Of a DNA stretch of 25,515 bases, positions 8,230 through 17,303 are shown one piece after another. Source of the stretch: Bradyrhizobium sp. CCH5-F6 (lineage in GTDB: Bacteria; Pseudomonadota; Alphaproteobacteria; Rhizobiales; Xanthobacteraceae). The translations under genes were made by a program, and so were the position numbers. The stretch is taken from contig NZ_LSIC01000160.1 in assembly GCF_001556045.1 (NCBI RefSeq), positions 1 through 25,515 of the forward strand, written 5' to 3'. The notes under the pieces were generated by a model. That model did not search any database and was not told the DNA's origin. It saw only the letters and a program-made list of their open reading frames with translations. Numbering within the stretch: the first letter of the stretch is position 1; each line of letters begins with the position of its first letter.

Positions 8230-8852
8230 TGGCCGCTCCGGCGAAATTCCTGTTCGATACCGACTTCGCGGCGCCCGAAAGGACGACGCGCGAGAAGGCC
8301 GCGACCGCCGCCGAGATCGCCCAGAAGGTCGCGGAAGCCGAGGCGCGCGCCTACCAGGACGGCTTTGCCGCCGGCCAGCGCGAAGCCAAGGCCGAGAGCG
8401 ACCGCCGCGTCGCGCTCGCCATGGAAGAGATCAACATCGCCATTCGGGGGGTCGCCTCCGGCATCGGCAACATCGAGACCAGGATGGAGACAGAGGCCGT
8501 CGAGGTCGCGGTCGCGGTCGCGCGCAAGCTGTGCGCCGATCTGGTCGCCGCCGAGCCGCTCGGCGAGGTCGTCGCGCTGGTCAAGGACTGCTTCTCGCAT
8601 CTGGTCGCAACGCCGCATCTCGTCGTGCGCATCAACGACGCGCTCTACGACGCCGCGCGCGAGAAGATCGAGCGACTCGCCAAGCAGAGCGGCTTCGAGG
8701 GGCGTCTGGTGATCCTGGCCGAGCCGGACATCGCCACCGGCGACTGCCGGATCGAATGGGCCGACGGCGGCGTCGTGCTGGAGCGCGGCGCCATCATGGC
8801 CAAGATCGACGAAATGGTCGGACGCTATATCGCGTCCCGCAAGGGGAGCTAA
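8229..8852 (+). CDS. fliH: Flagellar export ATPase regulator FliH
   Basis: 207 residues. FliH is the peripheral-stalk-like subunit that holds the export ATPase FliI inactive and docks it to the C ring through FliN. The sequence opens with a short FliN-binding-like N-terminus (KFLFDTDF). A long Ala/Glu-rich predicted coiled coil (about 20-85, with AYQDGFAAGQREAKAES) follows, then the C-terminal globular domain (AVAVARKLC to WADGGVVLERGAIMAKIDEMV). Sequence conservation in this family is low, so position between fliG and fliN is part of the evidence. Its ATG overlaps the fliG stop by one base. Confidence 0.85.
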   Translation: MAAPAKFLFDTDFAAPERTTREKAATAAEIAQKVAEAEARAYQDGFAAGQREAKAESDRRVALAMEEINIAIRGVASGIGNIETRMETEAVEVAVAVARKLCADLVAAEPLGEVVALVKDCFSHLVATPHLVVRINDALYDAAREKIERLAKQSGFEGRLVILAEPDIATGDCRIEWADGGVVLERGAIMAKIDEMVGRYIASRKGS

Positions 8853-8855
8853 GCC

Positions 8856-9206
8856 ATGAGCGACACCGACGGACAGGTCCCGCTGCCCGATCTCAATGGC
8901 CCGATGCCACCAACCGGCACCGACGTCGGCTACAACGAGGACGAATATGCGGCGCGTGCCGCAGCCGACCTCGAAGCGGTGTTCGACGTGCCCGTGCAGG
9001 TCTCGGCCGTGCTCGGCCGCTCCAAGATGGACGTCGGCGAACTGCTGAAGCTCGGGCCAGGCACCGTGCTCGAGCTCGACCGGCGCGTCGGCGAAGCCAT
9101 CGACATCTACGTCAACAACAAGCTGGTCGCCCGCGGGGAGGTCGTCCTGGTCGAGGACAAGCTCGGCGTGACCATGACGGAAATCATCAAGGCCGAACGC
9201 GGCTAG
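8856..9206 (+). CDS. fliN: Flagellar motor switch protein FliN
   Basis: 116 residues. FliN forms the lower part of the C ring, takes part in direction switching and is a docking site for FliH-FliI. After an acidic, Pro-rich 40-residue leader comes a single complete SpoA domain: VFDVPVQVSAVLGRSKMDVG, then LLKLGPGTVLELDR, VGEAIDIYVNNKLVARGEVV and LGVTMTEII. It begins three bases after fliH in the same transcript. Confidence 0.95.
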   Translation: MSDTDGQVPLPDLNGPMPPTGTDVGYNEDEYAARAAADLEAVFDVPVQVSAVLGRSKMDVGELLKLGPGTVLELDRRVGEAIDIYVNNKLVARGEVVLVEDKLGVTMTEIIKAERG

Positions 9207-9262
9207 CGCAAGACACAAGGACATGACGCGCGGCAGCGCGAACAGACGGACAGGAGACTGAC

Positions 9263-10648
<1,386 letters not shown>

Positions 10649-10676
10649 AGCGGCGCCCACGCTGGTTGAGACAACG

Positions 10677-10705
10677 AATGCCCGGGCCGGTCCCGGGCAT
10701 TTTTG
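10677..10705 (+). terminator. Rho-independent terminator after flbD
   Basis: Perfect 10-base stem AATGCCCGGG (10677-10686) / CCCGGGCATT (10692-10701) with loop CCGGT, followed by TTTTGTTT. It ends the fliF-flbD operon. Confidence 0.9.
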
Positions 10706-10727
10706 TTTGAATGCAGGCTGCCAACCT

Positions 10728-10814
10728 CGTCATTGCGAGCGAAGCGAAGCAATCCAGAGTCTTTCCGCGGAGGCAGTCTGGATTGCTTCGTCGCAAGGGC
10801 TCCTCGCAATGACG
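10728..10814. repeat. Dispersed palindromic repeat, CGTCATTGCGAG type
   Basis: An 87-base inverted repeat. The outer arms CGTCATTGCGAG (10728-10739) / CTCGCAATGACG (10803-10814) and inner arms GAAGCAATCCAGA (10746-10758) / TCTGGATTGCTTC (10777-10789) match perfectly. I recognise this as a very frequent extragenic element of Bradyrhizobium genomes. It lies between the flbD terminator and the peptidase gene and contains no gene. Confidence 0.88.
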
Positions 10815-10914
10815 GGGCTGAGAGCGCTGCCCGCATAACGGGACCGCGCTACGCGACTAGGCCATCTTCTGGCCAGGCCCTATAACCCGCCTGAAAGACC
10901 ACGCGAGGGACCAC

Positions 10915-12063
10915 ATGTCTGAAGCTCAAATCACGGACTGGCTGGCGTCGCAGCGGCAGGCGATGATCGACCTGCTCCGCGACGTCGTGAACATCGATTC
11001 CGGATCCTACGACAAGGAGGGCGTCGACGCGGTGGGCGCGCGGTTCGAGCGGCATTTTGCCGAGCATGGCATTCCGTTCCGGCGGGAGGCCAACGCCACC
11101 TTCGGCGATGCGATTCATGCCGAAGTGGCAAAGCCCGGCAGCAACGAGACGCCGGTGCTGTTGATGGGGCATCGCGACACCGTGTTCGGCAAGGGAGAGG
11201 CCGGGCGGCGTCCGTTCACGATCAGAGATGGCCGCGCCTATGGACCCGGCGTCGCCGACATGAAGTCCGGCCTCGTCATGAACGTGTTCGTCGCAACCGC
11301 CTTCCACAAGTTCGGCGGCTCGCCGCATCCGATCAAGGTGCTGATCACCTCGGACGAGGAGATCGGGTCGCCCTCCTCGCGCCCGGTGATCGAACGGGAG
11401 GGACGCGCCGCGCGCGCGGTGTTCAACTCCGAGCCCGGCCGCCCCACCGGCAACGTCGTGACGGGGCGCAAGGGCGGCATCTTCATGCACATGGCCATCA
11501 CCGGCAAGGCTGCGCATTCCGGCGCCAATTTCGCCGCGGGCATCAGCGCGATCGGCGAGCTTGCGCAGAAGATCATTCACATCCATGCGCTGACGGACCT
11601 CGACAAGGGCATCACGCTGAATGTCGGCCTCGTCTCGGGCGGGCAGTCCGTCAACACCACGGCGCCCTACGCGGAAGGCCAGATCGACCTGCGCTATGTC
11701 GATCCCGCCGACCGCGCCAGGATCATGGCCGCTATCGAGAAGATCGTCGCGACACCTTACGTGCCGGGCACGAGCGCGACGCTGACGATCAAGGGCGAGT
11801 TCGTGCCGGTGGTTCAGAGCGAGGCTTCGAAGGCGCTGTTCGAGAATTATCAGGCCGCAGCAAGACAGGTCGGCCTCACCACGCTCCAGGGCGAGTTCTC
11901 GGGCGGCTGCGCCGATTCAGGCTTCACCGCCGCGGTGGGCACGCCGACGATCTGCGGCCTCGGCCCGGTCGGCGGGCTTGCGCACACGCCGGAGGAATAT
12001 CTCGAGCTCGACAGCATCGTGCCGCGCGCGCAGGCGCTGGCATTGGCGATTTTGCGGGGGTGA
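10915..12063 (+). CDS. M20 family zinc metallopeptidase (glutamate carboxypeptidase-like)
   Basis: 382 residues. It belongs to the M20 peptidases that hydrolyse N-acyl amino acids or small peptides with two zinc ions. All metal and catalytic positions are visible: H86 in LMGHRDTVF, D115 in YGPGVADMKSG, the catalytic E148 with metal ligand E149 in TSDEEIGS, E173 in FNSEPGR, and H357 in GGLAHTPEEYL. The dimerisation (lid) domain with KAAHSGANFAAGISAI interrupts the catalytic domain. The overall pattern matches the CPG2-like subgroup (folate or Glu-releasing carboxypeptidases), but the substrate is not fixed by sequence. There is no signal peptide. A GAGGG ribosome site precedes the ATG. It stands alone, convergent with the sulfonate operon. 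Confidence 0.9.
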   Translation: MSEAQITDWLASQRQAMIDLLRDVVNIDSGSYDKEGVDAVGARFERHFAEHGIPFRREANATFGDAIHAEVAKPGSNETPVLLMGHRDTVFGKGEAGRRPFTIRDGRAYGPGVADMKSGLVMNVFVATAFHKFGGSPHPIKVLITSDEEIGSPSSRPVIEREGRAARAVFNSEPGRPTGNVVTGRKGGIFMHMAITGKAAHSGANFAAGISAIGELAQKIIHIHALTDLDKGITLNVGLVSGGQSVNTTAPYAEGQIDLRYVDPADRARIMAAIEKIVATPYVPGTSATLTIKGEFVPVVQSEASKALFENYQAAARQVGLTTLQGEFSGGCADSGFTAAVGTPTICGLGPVGGLAHTPEEYLELDSIVPRAQALALAILRG

Positions 12064-12083
12064 ATGCAGCTGCCGTAGGCTAG

Positions 12084-12200
12084 GCAAAGCGACTTGTCCG
12101 CCGTAGCTCGCAGAGCGAAGGCGGAAGCGTGCCCACCACTTCCGTCACGTGCGGGAAAGATGGTGGGCACAGCGCAAGGGCGACTTTGCCCACCCTACGA
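12084..12200. repeat. Dispersed intergenic repeat, GTGCCCACC type
   Basis: A gene-free element between the convergent peptidase gene and the 51-residue ORF. It has inverted arms GTGCCCACCA (12129-12138) / TGGTGGGCAC (12161-12170). The flanks share GCGACTT (GCAAAGCGACTTGTCCGCC and GGGCGACTTTGCCCACCC). The GTCCGCCGTAGCTC ... TTTGCCCACCCTACG pattern is a repeat I know from many Bradyrhizobium intergenic regions. It may mark the ends of both converging transcripts. Confidence 0.75.
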
Positions 12201-12213
12201 GACCGACCAAGTT

Positions 12214-12369
12214 CTACGAATAACTCGGCGCGTCCGGCTTGCGGAAGATGTGGATGGGGTCGCCCGGCATGATCGGGGAGCCCGAGAACATCGCGTAGGC
12301 GTAGAGCGCGAGATAGGCGATCGCAAGCGCGCCGACGGCGTAGAAGGCCCAGGTCGCAACGCGTTTCAT
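12214..12369 (-). CDS. Small single-pass membrane protein, 51 residues
   Basis: Begins MKRVATWAFYAVGALAIAYL and ends HIFRKPDAPSYS. It has one clear transmembrane helix (about residues 5-27) with positive residues before it, then a Pro/Gly/Ser-rich hydrophilic tail of about 24 residues. I do not recognise a named family. Codon use is that of real genes in the neighbourhood (G/C in almost every third position), which supports coding. It lies 94 bases beyond the flavin reductase gene on the same strand and may be the last gene of the sulfonate operon. No function is claimed. Confidence 0.65.
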   Translation of the reverse strand: MKRVATWAFYAVGALAIAYLALYAYAMFSGSPIMPGDPIHIFRKPDAPSYS

Positions 12370-12463
12370 CGATCCGCTCCATTGCCGTCCCGCATGGGGG
12401 TTCAGACGCTTCTAGAGCGATGACGGGGAAAACGCCAGCCGTCCTCGCCGCCAAGCGCGGCGA

Positions 12464-13045
12464 TCAAATGCCGCGCCGGGCTCGCGCGGGAAGGCTGACG
12501 TCTGCGAGCCTGGCCGCGTCTTCGTCCTGATCGACCGCCACGTACTGGCCGTGCCAATAGGCAAGGGCCGCGGTACGGGCCGAGCTGCTGATGTTCCTGA
12601 CCCGCCCGATGACGATGGCGTGCGAGTGCCGTTCGAAGACCTCCTCGACCTCGCAATCGAAGGCCGAGAGCGCGCCGACCAGGAGCGGAACGCCCGAGAC
12701 CGCCGTCACCCAATGGCTGCCTGCAAAGCGATCGGCGCCCTTCAGCCCGCCCTTGCCGGAAAAGCGCTCGGCAACATCGAGCTGGTCGGCATTGAGGATG
12801 TTCACGCCGAAAGCGCCGTGGCGGCGGATCAGCGGAAATGACGAGGCATCGCGGTTGATGCTCACCAGCAGCGTGGGCGGCTCGACCGACAGCGAGGTGA
12901 CCGAGGTCACCGTCATGCCGCTGATGTCCTTGCCCCGCCCGGCGGTGATGACGCTGACGCCGCCGGTGAGATGACGCATGGCGCCGCGGAAATCGGCGGG
13001 CGAGATGACAGTTTCAGTCATGAGATCGCGAGGCACTACATTCAT
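12464..13045 (-). CDS. Flavin reductase (HpaC/Flavin_Reduct fold), probable FMNH2 supplier for SsuD
   Basis: 193 residues. It belongs to the FMN-binding split-barrel reductases, which reduce free FMN with NAD(P)H for two-component monooxygenases. Family marks are FRGAMRHLTGGVSVITA, the flavin-binding GMTVTSVTSLSVEPPTLLVSINR, FGVNILNADQLDVAERFSG, and the late FDCEVEEVFERHSHAIVIGRV. It has the same role as the SsuE reductase of enterics but belongs to a different protein family, so no ssuE symbol is given. It lies 32 bases after ssuB, and the context makes SsuD the obvious partner. Confidence 0.88.
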   Translation of the reverse strand: MNVVPRDLMTETVISPADFRGAMRHLTGGVSVITAGRGKDISGMTVTSVTSLSVEPPTLLVSINRDASSFPLIRRHGAFGVNILNADQLDVAERFSGKGGLKGADRFAGSHWVTAVSGVPLLVGALSAFDCEVEEVFERHSHAIVIGRVRNISSSARTAALAYWHGQYVAVDQDEDAARLADVSLPARARRGI

Positions 13046-13077
13046 GGCATGGTCCCCGACGCGGGGTCCTCCAATAT

Positions 13078-13914
13078 CTAGGTACGATCTTCCGCCGACA
13101 AAAGGTTGCTCAAAATTGAGCCTTCGAGGCTTGCCAATTCGGCAGAGCCGCGTTCCCGGGGCCGGGTGGCGTTAACCGTGACGTCATGGGCGATCCGGCC
13201 CTCGTCGATCACCAGCACCCGGTCCGCCAGTGCAACGGCCTCGGCGACGTCGTGGGTGACGAGGATCGCAGTAAAGCCCTGGTCGCGCCAGACGCGCTCC
13301 AGCAACCGCTGCATCGAGATCCGGGTCAGCGCATCCAGCGCGCCGAGCGGCTCGTCGAAGGCGAGAACGCGCGGACGGGAGACCAGCGCACGGGCGAGCG
13401 CGACGCGCTGCTTCTGTCCGCCCGACAGCACCGAGGGCCACTGGTCGCGCTTGTCGGTGAGCCCGACCTCGGTCAGCGCCTGTTCGGCGCGGGCATGCGC
13501 ATCGTTCGACGCACGCTCGCGGCCGAGGCCGACCTCGACGTTGGAAAGCACCCGCGCCCAGGGCAGCAGCCGCGGCTCCTGGAACATCACGCGGATGTCT
13601 TCGGGCTGGATGTCCTGGCCGAAGCCGATGGTGCCGGCATCGATCTTTTCCAGGCCGGCGATGAGGCGGAGCAGCGTGCTCTTGCCGCAACCGCTCTTGC
13701 CGACGATGGCGACGAACTGGCCGGCCGGGATGTGCAGATCGATGCCGCGCAGCACCTCGTTGGCGCCGAAGGATTTGCGCAAGCCGCGGATGCTGAGCGG
13801 CAGGCCGGCCGTCTGCGGCGCCCGCTGCTCACGCACCACACGGGCGTGGGGCGCGAAACTGGCGCGGCTGGCGAGCTCGGTCTCGGGAAGGGAGGTACGA
13901 AGCGCTGTCTGCAT
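13078..13914 (-). CDS. ssuB: Aliphatic sulfonate ABC transporter ATP-binding protein
   Basis: 278 residues. It powers import of alkanesulfonates through SsuC. Walker [10 protein letters not shown] is at 72-80, the Q-loop at FQEPRLLPW, the ABC signature LSGGQKQR at 163-170, Walker B VLAFDEP at 183-189, and the H-loop at ILVTHD. An N-terminal extension of about 38 residues precedes the ATPase domain, somewhat longer than in E. coli SsuB. The ATG at 13912-13914 lies 20 bases after the ssuC stop. The same frame stays open far upstream, but that part overlaps ssuC in another frame and is not coding. Confidence 0.92.
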   Translation of the reverse strand: MQTALRTSLPETELASRASFAPHARVVREQRAPQTAGLPLSIRGLRKSFGANEVLRGIDLHIPAGQFVAIVGKSGCGKSTLLRLIAGLEKIDAGTIGFGQDIQPEDIRVMFQEPRLLPWARVLSNVEVGLGRERASNDAHARAEQALTEVGLTDKRDQWPSVLSGGQKQRVALARALVSRPRVLAFDEPLGALDALTRISMQRLLERVWRDQGFTAILVTHDVAEAVALADRVLVIDEGRIAHDVTVNATRPRERGSAELASLEGSILSNLLSAEDRT

Positions 13915-13934
13915 GTGATTCCCAGTATTTCTGC

Positions 13935-14741
13935 TCAACGTTTCTGGAAGGCGGGGTGCCAGGAGAGCGTCAGGCGCTCCAGCACGCGGGAGGCGCTGTC
14001 GGCGAGCTTGCCGAGCAGGGCGTAGATCAGGATCGAGAGCACGACGACGTCGATCAGCATGAACTCGCGCGCCTGCATGGCCATGTAGCCTAGCCCTGAG
14101 GACGCGGCGATGGTCTCGGCGACGATCAAGGTCAGCCACATGATTCCGAGCGCGAAGCGGATGCCGACGAAGATCGAGGGCAGCGCGCCCGGGAAGATCA
14201 CGCGGCGGAACAATTCGCCGTCGGTCATGCCGTAGATGCGGCCCATCTCGATCAGCTGCGGATCGACGGTACGGATGCCGTGCAGCGTGTTGAGGTAGAT
14301 CGGGAAGAACACGCCGAGCGCCACCAGGAACAGCTTTGCGCTCTCGTCGATGCCGAACCAAAGGATGACCAGCGGGATCAGCGCCAGATGCGGCACGTTG
14401 CGCACCATCTGGAGCGTCGTATCCGTCAGTCTCGCCGAGAGCTGCGACAGGCCGTTGGCGAGGCCGAACGCGAAGCCAATGCCGCCGCCGATCAGAAAGC
14501 CGATCGAGGCGCGCCAGAACGAGACCCAGATGTTGCGGACGAGCTCGCCGGAGAGCAGCAGCTTCCAGCCTGCGAGCACGACGTCGCTCGGCGCCGGCAG
14601 CACGCGCGTCGGCACGAAGCCGGTGGCACAGGCGACCTGCCAGATCGCGATGATGGCGAGCGGCACGATCCACTGAACGAAGCCGTCGAGGCGCGGCAGG
14701 CGGAAGCTGCGCGGAGGCGAAACGCTGTCGATCAGGCTCAT
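13935..14741 (-). CDS. ssuC: Aliphatic sulfonate ABC transporter permease
   Basis: 268 residues. It is a BPD-type inner-membrane permease with about six transmembrane segments, starting [20 protein letters not shown] at about residues 24-43. The cytoplasmic coupling (EAA) loop is in the region [33 protein letters not shown]. The sequence closely follows SsuC/TauC proteins ([34 protein letters not shown]). It overlaps ssuD by four bases (ATGA), showing translational coupling within the operon. The nitrate/taurine permease family is similar, but the neighbouring ssuD decides the substrate class. Confidence 0.93.
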   Translation of the reverse strand: MSLIDSVSPPRSFRLPRLDGFVQWIVPLAIIAIWQVACATGFVPTRVLPAPSDVVLAGWKLLLSGELVRNIWVSFWRASIGFLIGGGIGFAFGLANGLSQLSARLTDTTLQMVRNVPHLALIPLVILWFGIDESAKLFLVALGVFFPIYLNTLHGIRTVDPQLIEMGRIYGMTDGELFRRVIFPGALPSIFVGIRFALGIMWLTLIVAETIAASSGLGYMAMQAREFMLIDVVVLSILIYALLGKLADSASRVLERLTLSWHPAFQKR

Positions 14742-15901
14742 GACTGGGACACCCGATGCTGCGGACGGAGATCGCTGCCGACCGTCTCGCCGAACGGACC
14801 GCCGTTGAAGTGGAGCTTCGTCACGTTGCCCGGCTGCTCCAGCGAGAGCAGCGGGAACACCAGCTCGGCGAAGCGATAGGCTTCCTCCAGATGCGGATAG
14901 CCCGACATGATGAAGGTATCGATGCCGAGATCCTGATACTCCTTGATGCGGGCCGCGACGGTCTGGGCGTCGCCGACCAGCGCGGTGCCGGCGCCGCCGC
15001 GCACGAGGCCGACGCCGGCCCACAGGTTCGGCGCGATCTCGAGCTTGTCGCGTTTGCCGCCATGGAGTTGCGCCATGCGCTGCTGGCCGACGGAGTCCAT
15101 GCGGGCGAAGTTCTTCTGCGCCAGCGCGATGGTCTCGTCGCTGACATGCTTGATCAGCTCGTTGGCCGCGCGCCAGGCCGCTTCGTTGGTCTCGCGGACG
15201 ATGACGTGAAGACGGATGCCGAAAGAGAGCTTTCGACCGCGCGCGCTGGCGACCTCCCTCACCTTCGCGATCTTCTCGGCAACCAGCGCCGGCGGCTCGC
15301 CCCAGGTGAGATATTTGTCGACGGTATCGACCGCGACGTCGATGCCCGCATCGGAGGAGCCGCCGAAATAGAGCGGCGGCCTCGGCGACTGCACGGGCGG
15401 AAACAGCAGCTTGCCGCCCTCGACATGGATGTGCTTGCCTTCGACATTGACGGTCTTGCCGGCGAGCAGGTCGCTGTAGACACCCAGGAACTCGCGGGTG
15501 ACCTCGTAGCGCTCGTCGTGGCCGAGGAAGACGCCGTCGCCCTTGTTCTCGACGGGATCGCCGCCAGTGACGACGTTGACGAGCAGCCGGCCGTTCGAGA
15601 TGCGATCGAGCGTCGCCGTCATGCGCGCCGCGACGCTCGGCGATTGCAGGCCGGGACGGACCGCCACGAGATAGCGCAGCCGCTCGGTGAAGGGCGCAAC
15701 TGAGGACGCGACGATCCAGGAATCCTCGCAAGATCGTCCGGTCGGGATCAACACGCCGTAATAGCCGAGCTGGTCGGCGGCCTGCGCGATCTGGCGCAGA
15801 TAGTTGAAGTCGACCTCGCGGCCGCCGATCCCCGTGCCGAGATAACGGCCGTCGCCGTGCGTCGGCAGGAACCAGAGGATGTTGCTTTTGGACTGGCTCA
15901 T
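14738..15901 (-). CDS. ssuD: FMNH2-dependent alkanesulfonate monooxygenase SsuD
   Basis: 387 residues, cytoplasmic. It cleaves C1-substituted alkanesulfonates to an aldehyde and sulfite, using FMNH2 and O2, to release sulfur. The sequence follows the E. coli enzyme nearly throughout: [32 protein letters not shown] (with the conserved Cys), [54 protein letters not shown]. The conserved mobile-loop Arg/Gly segment is intact. A strong AGGAGG site lies six bases before the ATG and overlaps the stop codon of the 28-residue ORF upstream. Confidence 0.97.
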   Translation of the reverse strand: MSQSKSNILWFLPTHGDGRYLGTGIGGREVDFNYLRQIAQAADQLGYYGVLIPTGRSCEDSWIVASSVAPFTERLRYLVAVRPGLQSPSVAARMTATLDRISNGRLLVNVVTGGDPVENKGDGVFLGHDERYEVTREFLGVYSDLLAGKTVNVEGKHIHVEGGKLLFPPVQSPRPPLYFGGSSDAGIDVAVDTVDKYLTWGEPPALVAEKIAKVREVASARGRKLSFGIRLHVIVRETNEAAWRAANELIKHVSDETIALAQKNFARMDSVGQQRMAQLHGGKRDKLEIAPNLWAGVGLVRGGAGTALVGDAQTVAARIKEYQDLGIDTFIMSGYPHLEEAYRFAELVFPLLSLEQPGNVTKLHFNGGPFGETVGSDLRPQHRVSQS

Positions 15902-15911
15902 GGATGGCCTC

Positions 15912-15998
15912 CTAACCGTAGGTCGTTCCGACCGCGGCGGCGACGATGCCGATCGACATCACGATCGCGGAGATCAGGCGTTGGACGACACGTTTCAT
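15912..15998 (-). CDS. Possible 28-residue hydrophobic peptide between ssuA and ssuD
   Basis: ATG at 15996-15998, stop at 15912-15914. It starts with the basic MKRVVQR, followed by a single hydrophobic stretch ([17 protein letters not shown]). The stop codon (in GGTTAGGAGG) overlaps the Shine-Dalgarno of ssuD, ten bases before the ssuD start, so its translation could influence ssuD. It fills the otherwise unexplained 135-base gap between ssuA and ssuD. No strong ribosome site is seen before it. It might be a membrane micropeptide, a coupling peptide or a chance ORF; its similarity in plan to the MKRV peptide at 12214-12369 is notable but proves nothing. Confidence 0.45.
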   Translation of the reverse strand: MKRVVQRLISAIVMSIGIVAAAVGTTYG

Positions 15999-16036
15999 GT
16001 TCGAACTCTTGTTGATGGGAAGACTGGTCGGCACGA

Positions 16037-16942
16037 TCATGCTGCCGGGTTGCGCCAGACGATGTCGCGGATCACGATCGACTTCGGGATCAGGCCGAGC
16101 CTGTGGAAGCGATCGGCGACGCCCTGCTGGGTCGCGACGATGTCGTCGGTGACGGGGCCGACCACGAAGTTCGCGCGGTTGGCGGCGATGGTCTGGATCT
16201 CCAGCGGGACGCCGGTGACCGCGGCGAGCGATCTGGCGACCTCGTCGCGGTGCTGCTCGGCCCATTTGCCAACCGTGGTCGTCACATCGACGATCTGTTG
16301 CAGGACCGCCCCGTGATTCCTGGCGAACTCACGGTTCGCGATATAGAAGGAGTTGGTCTTGGTGACCTCGCGCGCATTGATCAGGATGCGGCCGTTCTGC
16401 CGGGTCTCGCCGATCGCGAAATACGGATCCCAGATCGCCCAGGCCTCGATGCTGCCATTGGCGAAGGCAGGCCCGGCATCCGGCGGGGTCAGGTAGACCG
16501 GGGTGATGTCGGCATAGGCGAGGCCGGCCTTCTCCAGCGTCTGCACCACGATGTTGTGCGCGCTGGAGCCCTTGGTGAAGCCGATGCGCTTGCCTTTCAG
16601 CTCGGCGATGGTGCGGATCGGCGAATCCTTCGGCACAAGGATGCCCTGGCCGTTGGTGATGGGTTGGCCGGCGGCATAGACGATCGCGCCGTAATCGACG
16701 CTGCCGACGTTCATCGCCTCCATCATCGGAGGCCCCGAGGAGAACTCGATCCATTTCACCTCGATGCCTTGTGGCGCGAAATGTTTTTCCAAGGCGGCCT
16801 GCTGGCGCGCGATGACCAGTACGCCGTTCTTCTGGTAGCCGATACGAATTTCCTTCACCGCGCCTTGCGCGTTCACCCGAGAAGCAAACGCTGTGACGGC
16901 CGCGGTTCCAGCGGAAAGTTTCAGAAAGTCTCGACGCCGCAT
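16037..16942 (-). CDS. ssuA: Aliphatic sulfonate substrate-binding protein SsuA, with an apparent internal deletion
   Basis: 301 residues from the ATG at 16940-16942; a second in-frame ATG at 16972 adds ten residues before a typical signal. It starts with a twin-arginine-like signal (MRRRDFLKLSAG, then AFASRVNAQ). It is the periplasmic receptor of the SsuABC importer. Family marks are EIRIGYQKNG, FSSGPPMMEAMNVGSVDYG, FTKGSSAHNIVV, ITPVYLTPPDAGPAF and AWAIWDPYF. After VDYG (codon boundary at 16687/16688) the sequence jumps directly to AIVYAAGQPITNGQG. The Gly-Asp-x-Pro-Pro-x-x-x-Ala-Gln-Ala-Ala-Gly segment of about 16 residues, found in SsuA homologues I know, is missing. Reading frame is kept. 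Function may therefore be altered. Confidence 0.88.
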   Translation of the reverse strand: MRRRDFLKLSAGTAAVTAFASRVNAQGAVKEIRIGYQKNGVLVIARQQAALEKHFAPQGIEVKWIEFSSGPPMMEAMNVGSVDYGAIVYAAGQPITNGQGILVPKDSPIRTIAELKGKRIGFTKGSSAHNIVVQTLEKAGLAYADITPVYLTPPDAGPAFANGSIEAWAIWDPYFAIGETRQNGRILINAREVTKTNSFYIANREFARNHGAVLQQIVDVTTTVGKWAEQHRDEVARSLAAVTGVPLEIQTIAANRANFVVGPVTDDIVATQQGVADRFHRLGLIPKSIVIRDIVWRNPAA

Positions 16943-17303
16943 TCCACACTCCCGGCCGGATGCGGCCGTCATTCATTCGTGTTGCTCGAATGATGGTGCG
17001 GCCGATCGGAGGTGTCGAGACGTGCGGAAAAATAGCGATGCGCGCACTGCGCGCGAGGCGCGGCGCATGATTAATCTTTCAATCCGCGGAGCGAATGCAG
17101 AGCGAATTTTTCCGCACGCGAATGTGAGAAACGCGACGCACGGCGCCCGGCACCATCAAAAATGCGAAAACAACCCCATGCACAGTAGCCAAGGTCTTGT
17201 TTTCGAAATCAATTTCGTATTTAGCGAACCTGGCTTGATCCGTCGGGCAACACAGTGGCAGAATGTCATCGTGCGGCAGGAGGGGTAGGCAGGCCCTCGC
17301 CAG
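16943..17303. promoter_or_regulatory. Gene-free region upstream of ssuA with a 13-base inverted repeat
   Basis: About 360 bases between the ssuA start and the end of the P450 gene. It contains a perfect 13-base inverted repeat, CGTGCGGAAAAAT (17021-17033) and ATTTTTCCGCACG (17106-17118), with 72 bases between arms. A shorter palindrome, CGAAAT-CA-ATTTCG, is at 17204-17217. The stretch is clearly more AT-rich than the flanking genes. It must hold the ssu operon promoter. The paired sites could be binding sites of a looping regulator; no regulator gene is adjacent. Confidence 0.5.

Noticed and set aside
10703..10885. Small plus-strand ORF after flbD
   Set aside because: It consists entirely of the CGTCATTGCGAG dispersed repeat.
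13078..14673. One 531-residue frame covering ssuB and much of ssuC
   Set aside because: Only the part after the ATG at 13914 encodes an ABC ATPase; the rest is an out-of-frame reading of ssuC, which has its own good frame and start.
13935..15731. 598-residue frame suggesting an SsuD-SsuC fusion
   Set aside because: The upstream part is an Arg-rich shadow of ssuD; ssuC starts at 14741 with an ATGA overlap.
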